Assembly (NCBI GenBank): GCA_017642935.1
Contig: JAEPOK010000002.1
Coordinates: 372,001-436,000, forward strand
DNA length: 64,000 nt
Direction: 5' to 3'
Source of the DNA: Hyphomicrobiales bacterium
GTDB lineage: Bacteria; Pseudomonadota; Alphaproteobacteria; Rhizobiales; MH13
How positions within the stretch are numbered: position 1 is the stretch's first letter; every line of letters begins with the position of its first letter. The notes under the pieces are model-generated. The model was not told the origin of the DNA. It was given only the letters and a program-made list of their open reading frames with translations, and ran no database searches. Shown in pieces: positions 1 through 9,515 of this stretch. A program made the translations under genes and the position numbers.

Positions 1-27
1 AGCGCCCCAGAGCCTTTGACCTTCACG

Positions 28-60
28 ACAAAAGCCCGCTGAACCTGAAGCACAGCGGGC
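28..60 (-). terminator. Rho-independent terminator of the vWA pilus gene
   Basis: An 8-bp perfect stem (GCCCGCTG at 34-41 paired with CAGCGGGC at 53-60) with an 11-nt loop. Read on the minus strand it is followed by a T-rich tail (TTTTGT, 33-28). It lies 24 bp past the stop codon of the upstream minus-strand gene, where an intrinsic terminator is expected. Confidence 0.8.
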
Positions 61-84
61 ATTGTTAGGCATGATGATCGCGCT

Positions 85-2157
85 CTACTGCGTCAGGCGG
101 AGCCTGCGAATGTCCGCCGCGATATCGTTGAACGCCGAGACCAGGTCAGCTGAGTCCGAAGCCTGGAAGAACATGTCGGCCTCGGTCGCGCAGTCCCGGT
201 AGAGATTGCGCAAGCTCGGCGGCAATCCGCCCTGCGGGTCGAACATCACGGTGTAGACCATGATCTCGCGACCGGTGCGTTGCACTTCGTTGCAGACTTC
301 GCGCAGTTTCCGGTCAAGACGAGCCTGCGCCTGGTTGCGATTGTTGCCGAGCCTGCCACGGCGCAGATAGCCATAAGCGCCATAGTCTGCCCTGTTATAG
401 CCGTTGCGTTGCTCGGTCACATCGTTGATGCCATCGGTCATCAAGATGATGATTTTACGCGTGTTATCAGGGTCATAGGGTAGCCCCTGGGTGAAGGGTG
501 CGCCTGGCGAGAGAACCCGCCAACCCCAAACCATGCCAAAGGCAGAGTTGGTGCCTGAGGCGCCCACCGAGCGCAGATTGTCGATGGCCGTGTCCAGTTC
601 ATTACGCGAGCCAGTCAGGGGCACAATCGGCTCCGGACAAGCGGCATTGGGGCCCTGCTCGATAAAGCTTGTGTAGTCGGAATCCGGGGCATTGCCCGTA
701 TCGTCCTCATTGTATTTCCACACGAAGAACTGACGATCCCAATGGCCCCAGCTACGTAACCAACCGGGCCGCAAATTGTTGGTACGAAGATAGTCGTTGC
801 GTGAATGCGCCCCTGGGTTGGAACCGTTCACGCCATCACGTTCGTCTGGCCACAGGTAGGGTACCCAGCGGGAGTCTGGGTTGCCACCTGGTGGCGTATC
901 AGCTGTGTCAAAGGGCTCCGGTCGAGCTTCAACGCAACCCGCCCAAGGCTCTTCCATGGCGTCGAACAGATGAAAATGGTTCACTTCCGCCGGGCCACGA
1001 TGTGCGCATCCATCGGCCTCATCGGCGACCGGATACGAGTTATCGGGCAAGTCGCCATAGGCCCATGGACCAGCCCCATAGCCGAAATTGCCGCTGGCCT
1101 CAGCCTCACGCACACCAATCAGTTCGTCCGCAACGTTGGCAACGACCACGCCGGCACGATCAATGAATGCGAAGCTGCGATCGACAACCATGTCGAGCAT
1201 GACCGCATCCGCGCCGGCATCTTGCAGGTCGGTGGAGGCATATGCGTAGTCAAGCACCTCGCCATCAACGGCACCCCAGTCTGAGCCCCCAGCCGGCGGG
1301 GGCGGAGGAGGTGGAGGAGGTGGCGGTGGCGGTGGCGGCCCCGGAGGCGGGGGCGGCGGAGGTGGAGAGGGCGGCCCCGGGGGCGGGGGCGGAGACGGCG
1401 AACGCGGAGGCGGGGGTGGCGGTGAACAGCGACGATCGCGCATGCGCCGATTTTCGAAGTTCACGCCATGAAACCGAGCGTCGCCTGCCACATCCATCCA
1501 ACCAAGCTGTGTCGGGCCATTGCCGATGTTCACGGTGTAGCGATAGGGCACGAGCGCGATGCGCGCCTCGTTGGTGGTGGCCTGTCCGTCAAAGATGATG
1601 TCGACAAAATCGCTGGCCGCCGTGCGTAGCGCCGGCATGTGTGAGCGCATGGACCCGGTGACGTCGAGAACGAGAGCGATCTCGGTGAAGATGGAGTTGT
1701 TGACCGCCTCGGAGGTGACCGCCCAATCCACATGTTGAATGCCGACAACCTCCAGCAGAGTTGTGTCGGTGCGACCGGTCACGTCAACGCGAATGCCGGT
1801 GCGCTCGGGGTTGACGACATAGGTGAAGGGAATGCCGACAAGGTGAGACGGCAGGTTGGCATCCAGATAATCGCGAATGGTTTGTTCGACCTGCGCGTCG
1901 CTGCCGCGCAAGGCGCGCACGCCGGCGAGGGCGGCGCTGTCTGCGGCGGCAAGCGTGTGCGTTCGATCCTGCGAGGCTCGCGAATAGTCCAGCGAGGCGC
2001 CAGCGATCCCGATGACCGGAATCATGACCAGGCCGAAAATAATCGCCACGGCACCAGAATTGTCGGAGCGGAAGGTTTTCAGCTGGCTTGTGCCACGAAG
2101 CCAGGCGGCCTGCGTAAAAGCGGTCGTGGTTTTCAGAATCGAGCGAAGAGCGGTCAT
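85..2157 (-). CDS. TadG-like pilus assembly protein with vWA domain and polyproline insert
   Basis: A 690-residue protein. Residues about 33-60 are the hydrophobic segment typical of TadE/TadG proteins of Tad (Flp) pilus systems: Gly-Ala-Val-Ala-Ile-Ile-Phe, a membrane helix, then an Asp-Tyr-Ser-Arg boundary and an Ala-rich stretch. A von Willebrand A domain follows, with the metal-site motif Asp-x-Thr-Gly-Ser at D165-S169 and a later Ile-Leu-Met-Thr-Asp-Gly strand that would supply another MIDAS Asp. Residues 246-288 are almost all proline, broken by Arg, Ser and Gly, and fall between these two motifs inside the domain. The protein is probably anchored in the inner membrane and exposed to the periplasm. 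No other tad genes are in view, so it is an orphan copy here. Its adhesion or pilus role is inferred from the family. Confidence 0.8.
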   Translation of the reverse strand: MTALRSILKTTTAFTQAAWLRGTSQLKTFRSDNSGAVAIIFGLVMIPVIGIAGASLDYSRASQDRTHTLAAADSAALAGVRALRGSDAQVEQTIRDYLDANLPSHLVGIPFTYVVNPERTGIRVDVTGRTDTTLLEVVGIQHVDWAVTSEAVNNSIFTEIALVLDVTGSMRSHMPALRTAASDFVDIIFDGQATTNEARIALVPYRYTVNIGNGPTQLGWMDVAGDARFHGVNFENRRMRDRRCSPPPPPPRSPSPPPPPGPPSPPPPPPPPGPPPPPPPPPPPPPPPAGGSDWGAVDGEVLDYAYASTDLQDAGADAVMLDMVVDRSFAFIDRAGVVVANVADELIGVREAEASGNFGYGAGPWAYGDLPDNSYPVADEADGCAHRGPAEVNHFHLFDAMEEPWAGCVEARPEPFDTADTPPGGNPDSRWVPYLWPDERDGVNGSNPGAHSRNDYLRTNNLRPGWLRSWGHWDRQFFVWKYNEDDTGNAPDSDYTSFIEQGPNAACPEPIVPLTGSRNELDTAIDNLRSVGASGTNSAFGMVWGWRVLSPGAPFTQGLPYDPDNTRKIIILMTDGINDVTEQRNGYNRADYGAYGYLRRGRLGNNRNQAQARLDRKLREVCNEVQRTGREIMVYTVMFDPQGGLPPSLRNLYRDCATEADMFFQASDSADLVSAFNDIAADIRRLRLTQ
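1288..1423 (-). repeat. Low-complexity polyproline-coding tract
   Basis: About 136 bp of GGC/GGT/GGA/GGG-type triplets on the plus strand (CCN codons on the coding strand). They encode residues 244-290 of the vWA protein, including an uninterrupted run of 15 prolines. The synonymous third positions are mixed, so the tract is not one pure triplet microsatellite. It is a likely site of length change and of ribosome pausing. Confidence 0.9.
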
Positions 2158-2351
2158 GGTTTTTGAAGCCTCAAAGTGCCTTGTGACGGCACGTTTTTCT
2201 GGCTTCAGTGAACCAAAAGACTTCTAAAATCTTACCAATAGCGCCAACGGCTTGGTGATTGCGTTAGCGGACCGTTACCGCATTCAACCACCAAACCGAA
2301 TTGCTGTGACCCATGCAACGCTTGGCGGGCGAGCCGCTTTGATGCGGCACA

Positions 2352-2384
2352 AGAAAATGCCGCGCGGAACAGATCCCGCGCGGC
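2352..2384 (-). terminator. Terminator downstream of trxA
   Basis: A perfect 9-bp stem, GCCGCGCGG (2359-2367) with CCGCGCGGC (2376-2384), and an 8-nt loop. On the minus strand it is followed by ATTTTC. It lies 34 bp past the trxA stop. The plus-strand side is followed by a short A run, so it could work in both directions. Confidence 0.8.
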
Positions 2385-2417
2385 GAAAAAGGATGTCTCG
2401 ACGGTCAGTTGCGAGTG

Positions 2418-2738
2418 CTAGACCGCGCTGGCGATCCAGTTCGAAAGATCGGTTTTGGAACCAGCACCGACCTTTTGCGCAACGGGCTGTCCGTCCTTGA
2501 AGGCGACCAGCGTCGGCATCGACATGATGCGCAGCGCCTGGGCGGTTTGCTGGTTGTTGTCGACATCGACCTTGGCGATTTTCACCTTGCCGTCCATCTC
2601 CTGCGAGATGGCATCAAGGTGCGGTGCGATCATCTTACAGGGACCGCACCATTCGGCCCAAAAGTCGACGATGACAGGGATATCGGACTGCAAAACTTCG
2701 CTTTCGAAGGTTGCATCGGTAACAGTTACGGTGGCCAT
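2418..2738 (-). CDS. trxA: Thioredoxin
   Basis: Cytoplasmic dithiol oxidoreductase that reduces protein disulfides and is recharged by thioredoxin reductase. The active site Trp-Cys-Gly-Pro-Cys is at residues 30-34, followed by Lys-Met, and a Met-Pro-Thr cis-proline loop lies about 40 residues later. At 106 residues it is the normal single-domain length. The ATG at 2738 is chosen over an in-frame GTG two codons upstream, because the GGAG Shine-Dalgarno sequence is 9 nt from the ATG but only 3 nt from the GTG. It follows addA by about 130 bp and has its own terminator. Linkage to addA is common in alphaproteobacteria. Confidence 0.96.
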   Translation of the reverse strand: MATVTVTDATFESEVLQSDIPVIVDFWAEWCGPCKMIAPHLDAISQEMDGKVKIAKVDVDNNQQTAQALRIMSMPTLVAFKDGQPVAQKVGAGSKTDLSNWIASAV

Positions 2739-2869
2739 AGGCACATACTCCGGTTGGACCCGCGCCCGGTTTGGCGGCGCGGAATCAGATAGGGTTCATG
2801 GAGCGAAGGTAGGAATGCCGCTGTTGGGCGTCAACAGCGCGCGCCATCACGGTTTGCTGAAGTCGCCGG

Positions 2870-5800
2870 TCAGCGATCGCGATTGATACCAAGACGTTGC
2901 GCGGTTGCGTTGATGGTCTCCGGCGCGATCCAGTCAAGGCGCGGCTCCCCTGTCCACAGCAAACCACAGCGCACCAGACGGGCGGGAAACAGTCGCGACA
3001 AAAGACCAGAATAGAGCGCGATTTGGGCCAGATAGTCCGGAACAACTTCATTTAGTCGCGACAAAGGCGGTGTGGTCGCATTGGTCTTAAAGTCGACCGC
3101 CCAGACCTCGTCTTCGTTTACCACAAGCCGGTCGATCGTGCCGGTAATTTGGCGCATGTCGCCGCTGGTGTCGCGCAACGATCCGCGCAGCGGCACTTCA
3201 GCGCGTGATGTCGGACCGAACAGCGTGGGCGCCTCGGCCATGGCATGAACGGCAGCGGCTTGGTCGCGGGCCTTTGTCACAAATTGCGGATCGTTCGCCG
3301 AGTCGAGCGCGCGAGCCATCGCCTCGGCCTCATCTTGTGTCGGCAGGCGCGGGCTTTCCAACAGGCGGTGGACAAGCGTGCCGAAGAGAAGCGCCTCGGC
3401 CTGACCATCCTCCTTAAGGCTTTCAACGGTCCTCAAATGGCGGTCGGCGGCGGCTAACTCCGACCAGTCGGTTGCCGATGAGGCCAGATCCTTTCGCGCC
3501 TGCGATGGTCGCAGTGGCGCAACGGGCACGGGCGGCGGGGTCGGCTCCGCCAAAAGACGATTCAGCGCAGTTGTATCGGGCGCCTGTTTGCTGCCTGAAC
3601 CTCCGGTTTGATCGAGTTCTTCACCGCCATCCGGCCAAGGATCGGCCCGCCAGACGCGCACAGGCGCGCCCTCGGGCAAGCCCTCCAGATCGCCGACTTC
3701 ACGCGCCTCCGGGCCAAGGGCTTGGTCGATCAAATCGTACCAACAGCCGGTTGGCGGATCGGTCTCGCTGGTCATGTGACCTGTGACAATAAGCTGGTCA
3801 CGGGCGCGGGTCATGGCGACATAAAGCAGGCGGCGATACTCCTCCAACTGGCGCTGTTTGCCAGTTTCTTGAATGGCCGCATAGGCGCTCGCACGCGTGT
3901 CACCGGCCAGCAGAACCAACGGCGGTTTGGCCTGGTTGGTGGACCCTTCCTCTTCCACCGTTTCCACCACGCCCGACGGCGCGCGCGGCAGGCGGCAGGT
4001 GTCGACCAGAAAGACCGTGCCGGCCTCCAACCCCTTGGCGCCGTGCACGGTCATGATCCGCACCTTGTCGGCGCGCGCTTCCATGTCGCGTTTGATATCG
4101 AGTTTCAGCCGCCGCAGCGTGTCAAGGAAGGCTTCCAGATTGGCGAGACCGGAACCCGGCCGGGTTTCTTCGGACCGTGCCAGACGTAGCAGTTCATCCA
4201 ACGGATCGCGAGCATCCTCGCCAAGACGGGCAAGCATCTTCTTGCGACCGCCATCGCGGCCAAGCACAGTGGAAAGGAAGCTGAAAGGCGAAGCAAAATC
4301 GGCCATGGCCCGCCACCCGGCAACATCCAGCGCGGCCTGGCGAATGGCCGGATCATCGGTCGGTGCATAGAGTGCATCGATCAGAAGGCCCTGCCGATTG
4401 GCGCACAAAGCCTCAAGCCTTTCATCGGACAGACCGACAAGCGGCGAGGTCAGCAGGCAGGCGAGCGAGAGATCGTCTTCGGGCAACAGCACCGTCTGCA
4501 TCAGCGCCATCATGTCTTCGACCGCGATGTGCTCGGTGAGCAGCAAACGATCGGTGCCGGCAACGGCGATGGCGCGCTGTTTCAACGCGCGGTTGATCGC
4601 GTCGGCCATCGCGCCGCGTGTGCGCAGCAAGATCAAAACGTCGCCGGGGTTCTGCCCGCCATCAACCAGGCTGCGCACGCGTTCGCCGATGGCTTCGGCC
4701 AGTTGCAGATGCGGCGCGGGCAGCGCATCGATCGGCGCGGTCCAATCCTCTGGTTCGGGTTCCTTCTTACCCTTGATCACCGGCCAAAGCTCGACCCGGC
4801 CTCGGGCCTGGCGAAAATGCTGGTGGTCGAGGCCGATATCCTGCGTCACGCCCTGCAACGCCTCGGCGCGCGCAAACACCGTATCAACGGCGGACAAGAC
4901 ATCACGGGTGGAGCGGAAGGAAAGCAGCAGAGACAGCCGCCCTTCAAAGCTGCTGCCGCCCTGCAACGCCTTGGTTTCCAACGCCCGGCGCGTGCCATCG
5001 AACTGGCGCGGATCGGCGCCCTGGAAGGAATAGATCGACTGTTTGTCGTCGCCGACGGCAAAAAAGGTCGGCGTCACACCATCCTCCCGCCGGCCCTCAC
5101 CATCGAAGAAATCATCGGTCAACGCGCGAATGATCGCCCATTGCTGGGCGGAGGTATCCTGCGCCTCATCCACCAGCACATGGTCAATACGCTGATCGAT
5201 CTTGAACCGCACCCAGGCTTGCGCCTGCGACCGCGTGAGCAGGGCGGCGGTGCGGGCGATCAGATCGCCGAAATCCAGCGTTCCGCGCGCGGTTTTCAGC
5301 GCTTCGAAACGGTCAAGCACGGCAAGCGCCACGCGCATGAGATCAGCGAAATCGACATGGGCCTTGAGGGCCAAAACGCGATCTTGCTCGGTCTTCAGCC
5401 AAAGCCCGACATCGGGAAACTGGTCTCGGACCTTGCCAGCAAAGTAGCTGCCCTCGACTTTGCGCGGCTTGCCGTCGCCGGTCAGAAACGCCTCGCGCCA
5501 GAGCGCCTGACCTTCTTGCGCGTCGGCGGTCGACCAGGCCCGCAGCAAGGCTTCGGCCCGTATGGCATCGCGCGCGGTTCCAACATCACGGGCCGTCTGC
5601 ACCAAGGCCTCAACGCGCGCCTTGGTCAGGCTGGCAGACGATTTGATCGGATCGCCCAGCATCTGACGCGCCGGTTCAACGCGACCATTCTCCAGGCCAA
5701 GCATGGCCGCATGCAGGTCGATGAGGTGAGCCAGGCGGGCCTCGAACCCTTCTTTCCCGGCTGCATCGAAGGCGCGGATCAGCGCGTGGCGCGCCCGCAG

Positions 5801-6403
5801 CACCGCGTCCAGATGGTCGCTCACCGTGCTATCGGCAAAGCGCGCGGCCATGCCTTCAAACGCCTCGGTCAACGCCGGATCGCGGCCTCGTGCGGCCTTG
5901 GCGATAACATCGGCCCGGGCGGCCTGCATCAGCGCGTCAGCGTCGCGATCATCCAGCACGGTGAAGGATGCGGCGACACCGGCTTCGAGCGGAAACTGAT
6001 GCAGCAGCGACTCGCAGAACGCGTGGATGGTCTGAATTTTCAGGCCGCCAGGCGTTTCCAGGGCACGGGCGAAAAGCCCCCGTGCGCGCTGCAAGTCGCG
6101 CGTGGTCGCTTGGCCCTGAAGGTCTTGCAAGACGTCGCCCAAGTCCTGGTCGGGCAGACGGGTCCAGCGCGCGAGTTCGCTGAACACCCGGCTCGCCATT
6201 TCCGCGGCGGCGGCCTTGGTGAAGGTCAGGCAAAGCAGGCTTGCCGGGTCCTGCCCGTCCAGCAGGAGGCGTAAGACCCGGCGGGTCAGCACAAAGGTTT
6301 TTCCGGCGCCGGCGTTAGCGCTCACCCAGGCCGACCCTTGCGGATTGGACGCCTTGGTTTGAGCCAGGCGCGTTGCTTCGGGCACCGTCGGAGTGAGGCT
6401 CAT
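2870..6403 (-). CDS. addA: AddA, helicase-nuclease subunit of double-strand break repair
   Basis: A 1177-residue UvrD-family helicase with a C-terminal RecB-like nuclease. With AddB it forms the alphaproteobacterial counterpart of RecBCD, which resects double-strand ends for RecA loading. The Walker A motif Ala-Asn-Ala-Gly-Ala-Gly-Lys-Thr is at residues 29-36. A Walker B/motif II Val-Asp-Glu-Ala-Gln-Asp-Thr-Ser, a motif Asp-Asp-Lys-Gln-Ser-Ile-Tyr, and a later helicase motif Val-His-Gly-Ala-Lys-Gly-Leu-Glu are present. Near the C terminus are Thr-Ile-Asp-Arg-Leu and Val-Asp-Phe-Lys-Thr, the nuclease metal and catalytic residues. The start codon overlaps the addB stop (ATGA), which indicates translational coupling. 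Confidence 0.96.
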   Translation of the reverse strand: MSLTPTVPEATRLAQTKASNPQGSAWVSANAGAGKTFVLTRRVLRLLLDGQDPASLLCLTFTKAAAAEMASRVFSELARWTRLPDQDLGDVLQDLQGQATTRDLQRARGLFARALETPGGLKIQTIHAFCESLLHQFPLEAGVAASFTVLDDRDADALMQAARADVIAKAARGRDPALTEAFEGMAARFADSTVSDHLDAVLRARHALIRAFDAAGKEGFEARLAHLIDLHAAMLGLENGRVEPARQMLGDPIKSSASLTKARVEALVQTARDVGTARDAIRAEALLRAWSTADAQEGQALWREAFLTGDGKPRKVEGSYFAGKVRDQFPDVGLWLKTEQDRVLALKAHVDFADLMRVALAVLDRFEALKTARGTLDFGDLIARTAALLTRSQAQAWVRFKIDQRIDHVLVDEAQDTSAQQWAIIRALTDDFFDGEGRREDGVTPTFFAVGDDKQSIYSFQGADPRQFDGTRRALETKALQGGSSFEGRLSLLLSFRSTRDVLSAVDTVFARAEALQGVTQDIGLDHQHFRQARGRVELWPVIKGKKEPEPEDWTAPIDALPAPHLQLAEAIGERVRSLVDGGQNPGDVLILLRTRGAMADAINRALKQRAIAVAGTDRLLLTEHIAVEDMMALMQTVLLPEDDLSLACLLTSPLVGLSDERLEALCANRQGLLIDALYAPTDDPAIRQAALDVAGWRAMADFASPFSFLSTVLGRDGGRKKMLARLGEDARDPLDELLRLARSEETRPGSGLANLEAFLDTLRRLKLDIKRDMEARADKVRIMTVHGAKGLEAGTVFLVDTCRLPRAPSGVVETVEEEGSTNQAKPPLVLLAGDTRASAYAAIQETGKQRQLEEYRRLLYVAMTRARDQLIVTGHMTSETDPPTGCWYDLIDQALGPEAREVGDLEGLPEGAPVRVWRADPWPDGGEELDQTGGSGSKQAPDTTALNRLLAEPTPPPVPVAPLRPSQARKDLASSATDWSELAAADRHLRTVESLKEDGQAEALLFGTLVHRLLESPRLPTQDEAEAMARALDSANDPQFVTKARDQAAAVHAMAEAPTLFGPTSRAEVPLRGSLRDTSGDMRQITGTIDRLVVNEDEVWAVDFKTNATTPPLSRLNEVVPDYLAQIALYSGLLSRLFPARLVRCGLLWTGEPRLDWIAPETINATAQRLGINRDR

Positions 6404-9400
6404 GGACCGTCGCCTGCGGATTCATCGGCGGCGCGCCATTCCTTCACGCGCGCCAACTGATGGTAGGGGGCCTGGTCGCGGGCGCGCTCCGGTCGAAGGA
6501 GCGGCGTAAACGGTGCACCGAGAAGAAAGGTCGCCCATAGGGCTTCCAGCTTGGCCATCGCTTCGGCGGCCAGCTCACGAAGTTCTTCAGCATCGTCGAG
6601 GGACGTCACCTTGAACGGGTCGCGGTTGCCGCCGGTTTGGACGTAGCGGGCAGCGCGCGCCGGGTGCGGCGAAACGTCCCTGAAGCCGCCTGCGCCAAGC
6701 ATCGCGACGCTCAAAGGCAGTTGCGGAGCAAAGGTTTTGACCTGGGCAAGGCTTGGCGGATTGCCGGTTTTGAAATCCAAGATGGTGGCCGTGCCGTCGG
6801 CGTAAAGGTCGATCCGGTCGGCGCGACCCGTTAGGCGGCACACCTGCCCGGTGATCTCAAGATCGAGAGCACCGGAACGCTCCGGGATGCGCCTTTCTAG
6901 GCCGGCCGACCAGTCACGCTCAGCCTTAAGGTAGGGCGGCAGGACCCGCGCAATGCGCTGGGCCCAGAGCGCTTGGATGTCCGGAAACGGCTCAAGCGCT
7001 TGCAACTGACGCTCCGCCTCGGCCTGCATGGCGGCAGGCCAAGCCTCTGGTGGCGTTTCGTTGAGGGTCGGTGCCAGCGCCTCGAACAGGGCATGGAACA
7101 GCGTGCCGCGCTCTGCCGGGCCAGGCGGAAGGCCTAATCCCGGTGCCTCCTCCAGCTTCAGCACACGGCGCGCATAGACGGTGTAGGGGTCGCGGATGAG
7201 GGTTTCTACCTCGGTGATCGACAATCTGGTTGGCGGCACCTTGGGTTTGGGTTCGGGTCGCGGTCGGGGTGACATGCGGGCTGGGGCATCCCAGGCGCTC
7301 GCGGCTGCCAGCAGCGGAGCGGCGCGAGCCCGCATTTGTTGGCCGGTTTCTTCGGGAAGAAACGCGAGCAGACGCTGCAGCCAACGCGACGGCACGGTCG
7401 GCGTGCCATCGACCTTCAGCGCGCGGGTGAGCGTGACCTTGGGCTGGCCGAGCGCCTGTTCCACATCGTGCGCGGATAGGCCGATACGGCGCTCGGGGAT
7501 CGCCAAATCCATGCCGGCCATCATGGCGCGCGATAGGAAGGGGCTGGCGGTCGGCAGGTTCGGCCAGACCTTCTCGTTGAGGCCGCCAAGAATGGCGTGA
7601 TCGACGGCCTGCAAGCGCGCTTCCAGCGGTCCCCAGATGTGCAAGCGCGGATCGGCCGGTCGTTCCGGACGCACCACGGCTTCCGTCAGCAAAGCCTCCA
7701 ACAATGTGGGCGCCTCATGGCTTGCCGTCGACAGCCCGACGGTTTCGGCGTCGCGCAAACCAAGGCGCAGCGCGGCCAGCGCTTCTCCCGCCGGCCCCGA
7801 GTAGAGCGGACTGGGCGCGGTCTGATCATCGGTGGTCGTGAGCGTTTCGCAAGCGGCAAAGAGGGCTTCGGTGTAAGCGGCGAACGGCGTTTCGGCCGCG
7901 TCCAGAAAGGCCAATGCGGCGAAGGCTGTTTCCAAACGGTCGATGAGCGCCAGGGCGCGGGCGTCGTCGTCCGGTCCCAACTGACCTCGGATGGCGGGCA
8001 CACGGATGGTTTCGTCATCGCGTTCAGCGGCGCGTTGCCGGATTACATCGCGCAGCGGATCGAGACCAGGCGCCAGTGCCAATCCGCGCAGCGCCAACCT
8101 CTCCAAAAGACGAGCTTCGGTTCTGGTGGAGGCGGGACTCTGTCCAAGAGTGCAGAGCGGATGCTTCAGGAGCGCGAGGAGCGGGATTGCTGCAAAGCCG
8201 GATTTCCAGGCATCGGCAGCCAACATCATCAGTCGGGCCGGTGGAGTTTCACGCAATGGCGTGCCGGCGCTATCGTCACTTGAAAGGCCGAACCGCTCCA
8301 GTTCCAACTGCACCCGGCGGGCGATATTACGATCAGGCGTTACCAAGGCGACGGTTTCTTGCTCGGCCAGCGAGGCTTTCATCGCCATCGCGATGGCAAG
8401 ACTCTCGTCGCCTTCGCTTGCCGCTTCAAGGACGGTGATTGGGTCAAAAGCGCTTGTCGCGTCAGGACGCAGCGTTGGCCAGGCGGATGTGCTTGTGGCG
8501 GGCAGGAAAACGGCCGAGACCAGCGTCTGCCGTTCCGGCGATCTGCCCGCCAGTTCGGTTACATCGGTCCGAGTGGCCTGTATGGTGGCGAGCAAGTTGT
8601 AGAGGCCGTGCTGCGGATGGCTGGCGCTTTCAGGCGTTTCTTCGCCAAGGCTGTCGAACGCGGCATCAGGCATTGTCTGGTCGAGACCTGGCAGCACGAC
8701 CGCGCCATTGGAGGCCCGAGCAATGGCCGTGAGCAATCGCGCGGTGGCGGGGATCGAACCGGTCGAACCGGCAGCGATAACAGGCCCAGCATGGTCGCCA
8801 GCAAGAATGCGGGCGGTGCGCGCATCAAGGAGCAGACGGCGGCGCGTGGCAGTATCAACCATGCCTTCCTCGGCCAGGATGGATGGCCAATTCTGTGTCA
8901 CCAGGGTGAGCAGAGTGAGCGTCAGTTGCCAATAGGCGGCGTGATCGTCGGGCACCAGATCGAACAGCGCCTGCCAGTCGCTCTCTTCGGTCGCGACCTG
9001 ATCGATCAGATCGGCCAACGCTTTGGCCAGGTGCGCACTTTCGGCCACGGACTGGGGAAAGATCGGTTGTTGCGCGACGTTCGTGTCGGTCATCGCGCGG
9101 CGCATAGCTTCGCCGGCCGTGCCGATGAGGCGGGTTAGGATCAGGCGACGTTTGAGCGTGGGCATGGTGGCAAGGTTGGGCGGCTCCAAGGCCTCGCGGT
9201 CAATTGCGATCTGGTCCGGATCGCTGCCCTGCGGGATCAGAAACTCATCCTCGTCGGCGTCAGCCAGCGTTCGGATGGTTGGCAGAAGCGCGGTGCCGCC
9301 CAGTTCGTCGGTCAGAACCTCGGCGAAAGCACGGGCGGCGCGGCGCGTTGGCAAGTAGAAGGTGGTGTCGATGCGCGCCAGCGGATCATCGACAGGACCG

Positions 9401-9501
9401 ACGTTCAGCGCGCCGCCAAGCCAGCCTTGCGCGAGCTGGGTCAGAAAGGGCCTGTGCGATCCAATGGTGTAGAGATTGAGTCTCGCGGACATGTCGCCCA
9501 T
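6400..9501 (-). CDS. addB: AddB, nuclease subunit of double-strand break repair
   Basis: A 1033-residue partner of AddA. The N-terminal half has the layout of an inactive UvrD-like helicase: where Firmicute AddB has a Walker A motif, this protein reads Ile-Gly-Ser-His-Arg-Pro-Phe, with no GKT/GKS. The C-terminal part has the nuclease motifs Gly-Arg-Ala-Asp-Arg-Ile-Asp and Leu-Asp-Phe-Lys-Thr-Gly. Only one cysteine is visible in the last 300 residues, so the four-cysteine iron-sulfur site known from Bacillus AddB is absent. It begins 14 bp after murU and overlaps addA by 4 bp. A start three codons downstream (9492) is also possible, and neither start has a strong ribosome site. Confidence 0.93.
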   Translation of the reverse strand: MGDMSARLNLYTIGSHRPFLTQLAQGWLGGALNVGPVDDPLARIDTTFYLPTRRAARAFAEVLTDELGGTALLPTIRTLADADEDEFLIPQGSDPDQIAIDREALEPPNLATMPTLKRRLILTRLIGTAGEAMRRAMTDTNVAQQPIFPQSVAESAHLAKALADLIDQVATEESDWQALFDLVPDDHAAYWQLTLTLLTLVTQNWPSILAEEGMVDTATRRRLLLDARTARILAGDHAGPVIAAGSTGSIPATARLLTAIARASNGAVVLPGLDQTMPDAAFDSLGEETPESASHPQHGLYNLLATIQATRTDVTELAGRSPERQTLVSAVFLPATSTSAWPTLRPDATSAFDPITVLEAASEGDESLAIAMAMKASLAEQETVALVTPDRNIARRVQLELERFGLSSDDSAGTPLRETPPARLMMLAADAWKSGFAAIPLLALLKHPLCTLGQSPASTRTEARLLERLALRGLALAPGLDPLRDVIRQRAAERDDETIRVPAIRGQLGPDDDARALALIDRLETAFAALAFLDAAETPFAAYTEALFAACETLTTTDDQTAPSPLYSGPAGEALAALRLGLRDAETVGLSTASHEAPTLLEALLTEAVVRPERPADPRLHIWGPLEARLQAVDHAILGGLNEKVWPNLPTASPFLSRAMMAGMDLAIPERRIGLSAHDVEQALGQPKVTLTRALKVDGTPTVPSRWLQRLLAFLPEETGQQMRARAAPLLAAASAWDAPARMSPRPRPEPKPKVPPTRLSITEVETLIRDPYTVYARRVLKLEEAPGLGLPPGPAERGTLFHALFEALAPTLNETPPEAWPAAMQAEAERQLQALEPFPDIQALWAQRIARVLPPYLKAERDWSAGLERRIPERSGALDLEITGQVCRLTGRADRIDLYADGTATILDFKTGNPPSLAQVKTFAPQLPLSVAMLGAGGFRDVSPHPARAARYVQTGGNRDPFKVTSLDDAEELRELAAEAMAKLEALWATFLLGAPFTPLLRPERARDQAPYHQLARVKEWRAADESAGDGP

Positions 9502-9515
9502 CTGGCGCGAGGCGC

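Noticed and set aside
4529-6274. Long open frame (581 codons) on the plus strand opposite addA
   Set aside because: Runs opposite a well-supported gene with all helicase motifs; the product is low-complexity and has no domain. Typical GC-rich mirror frame.
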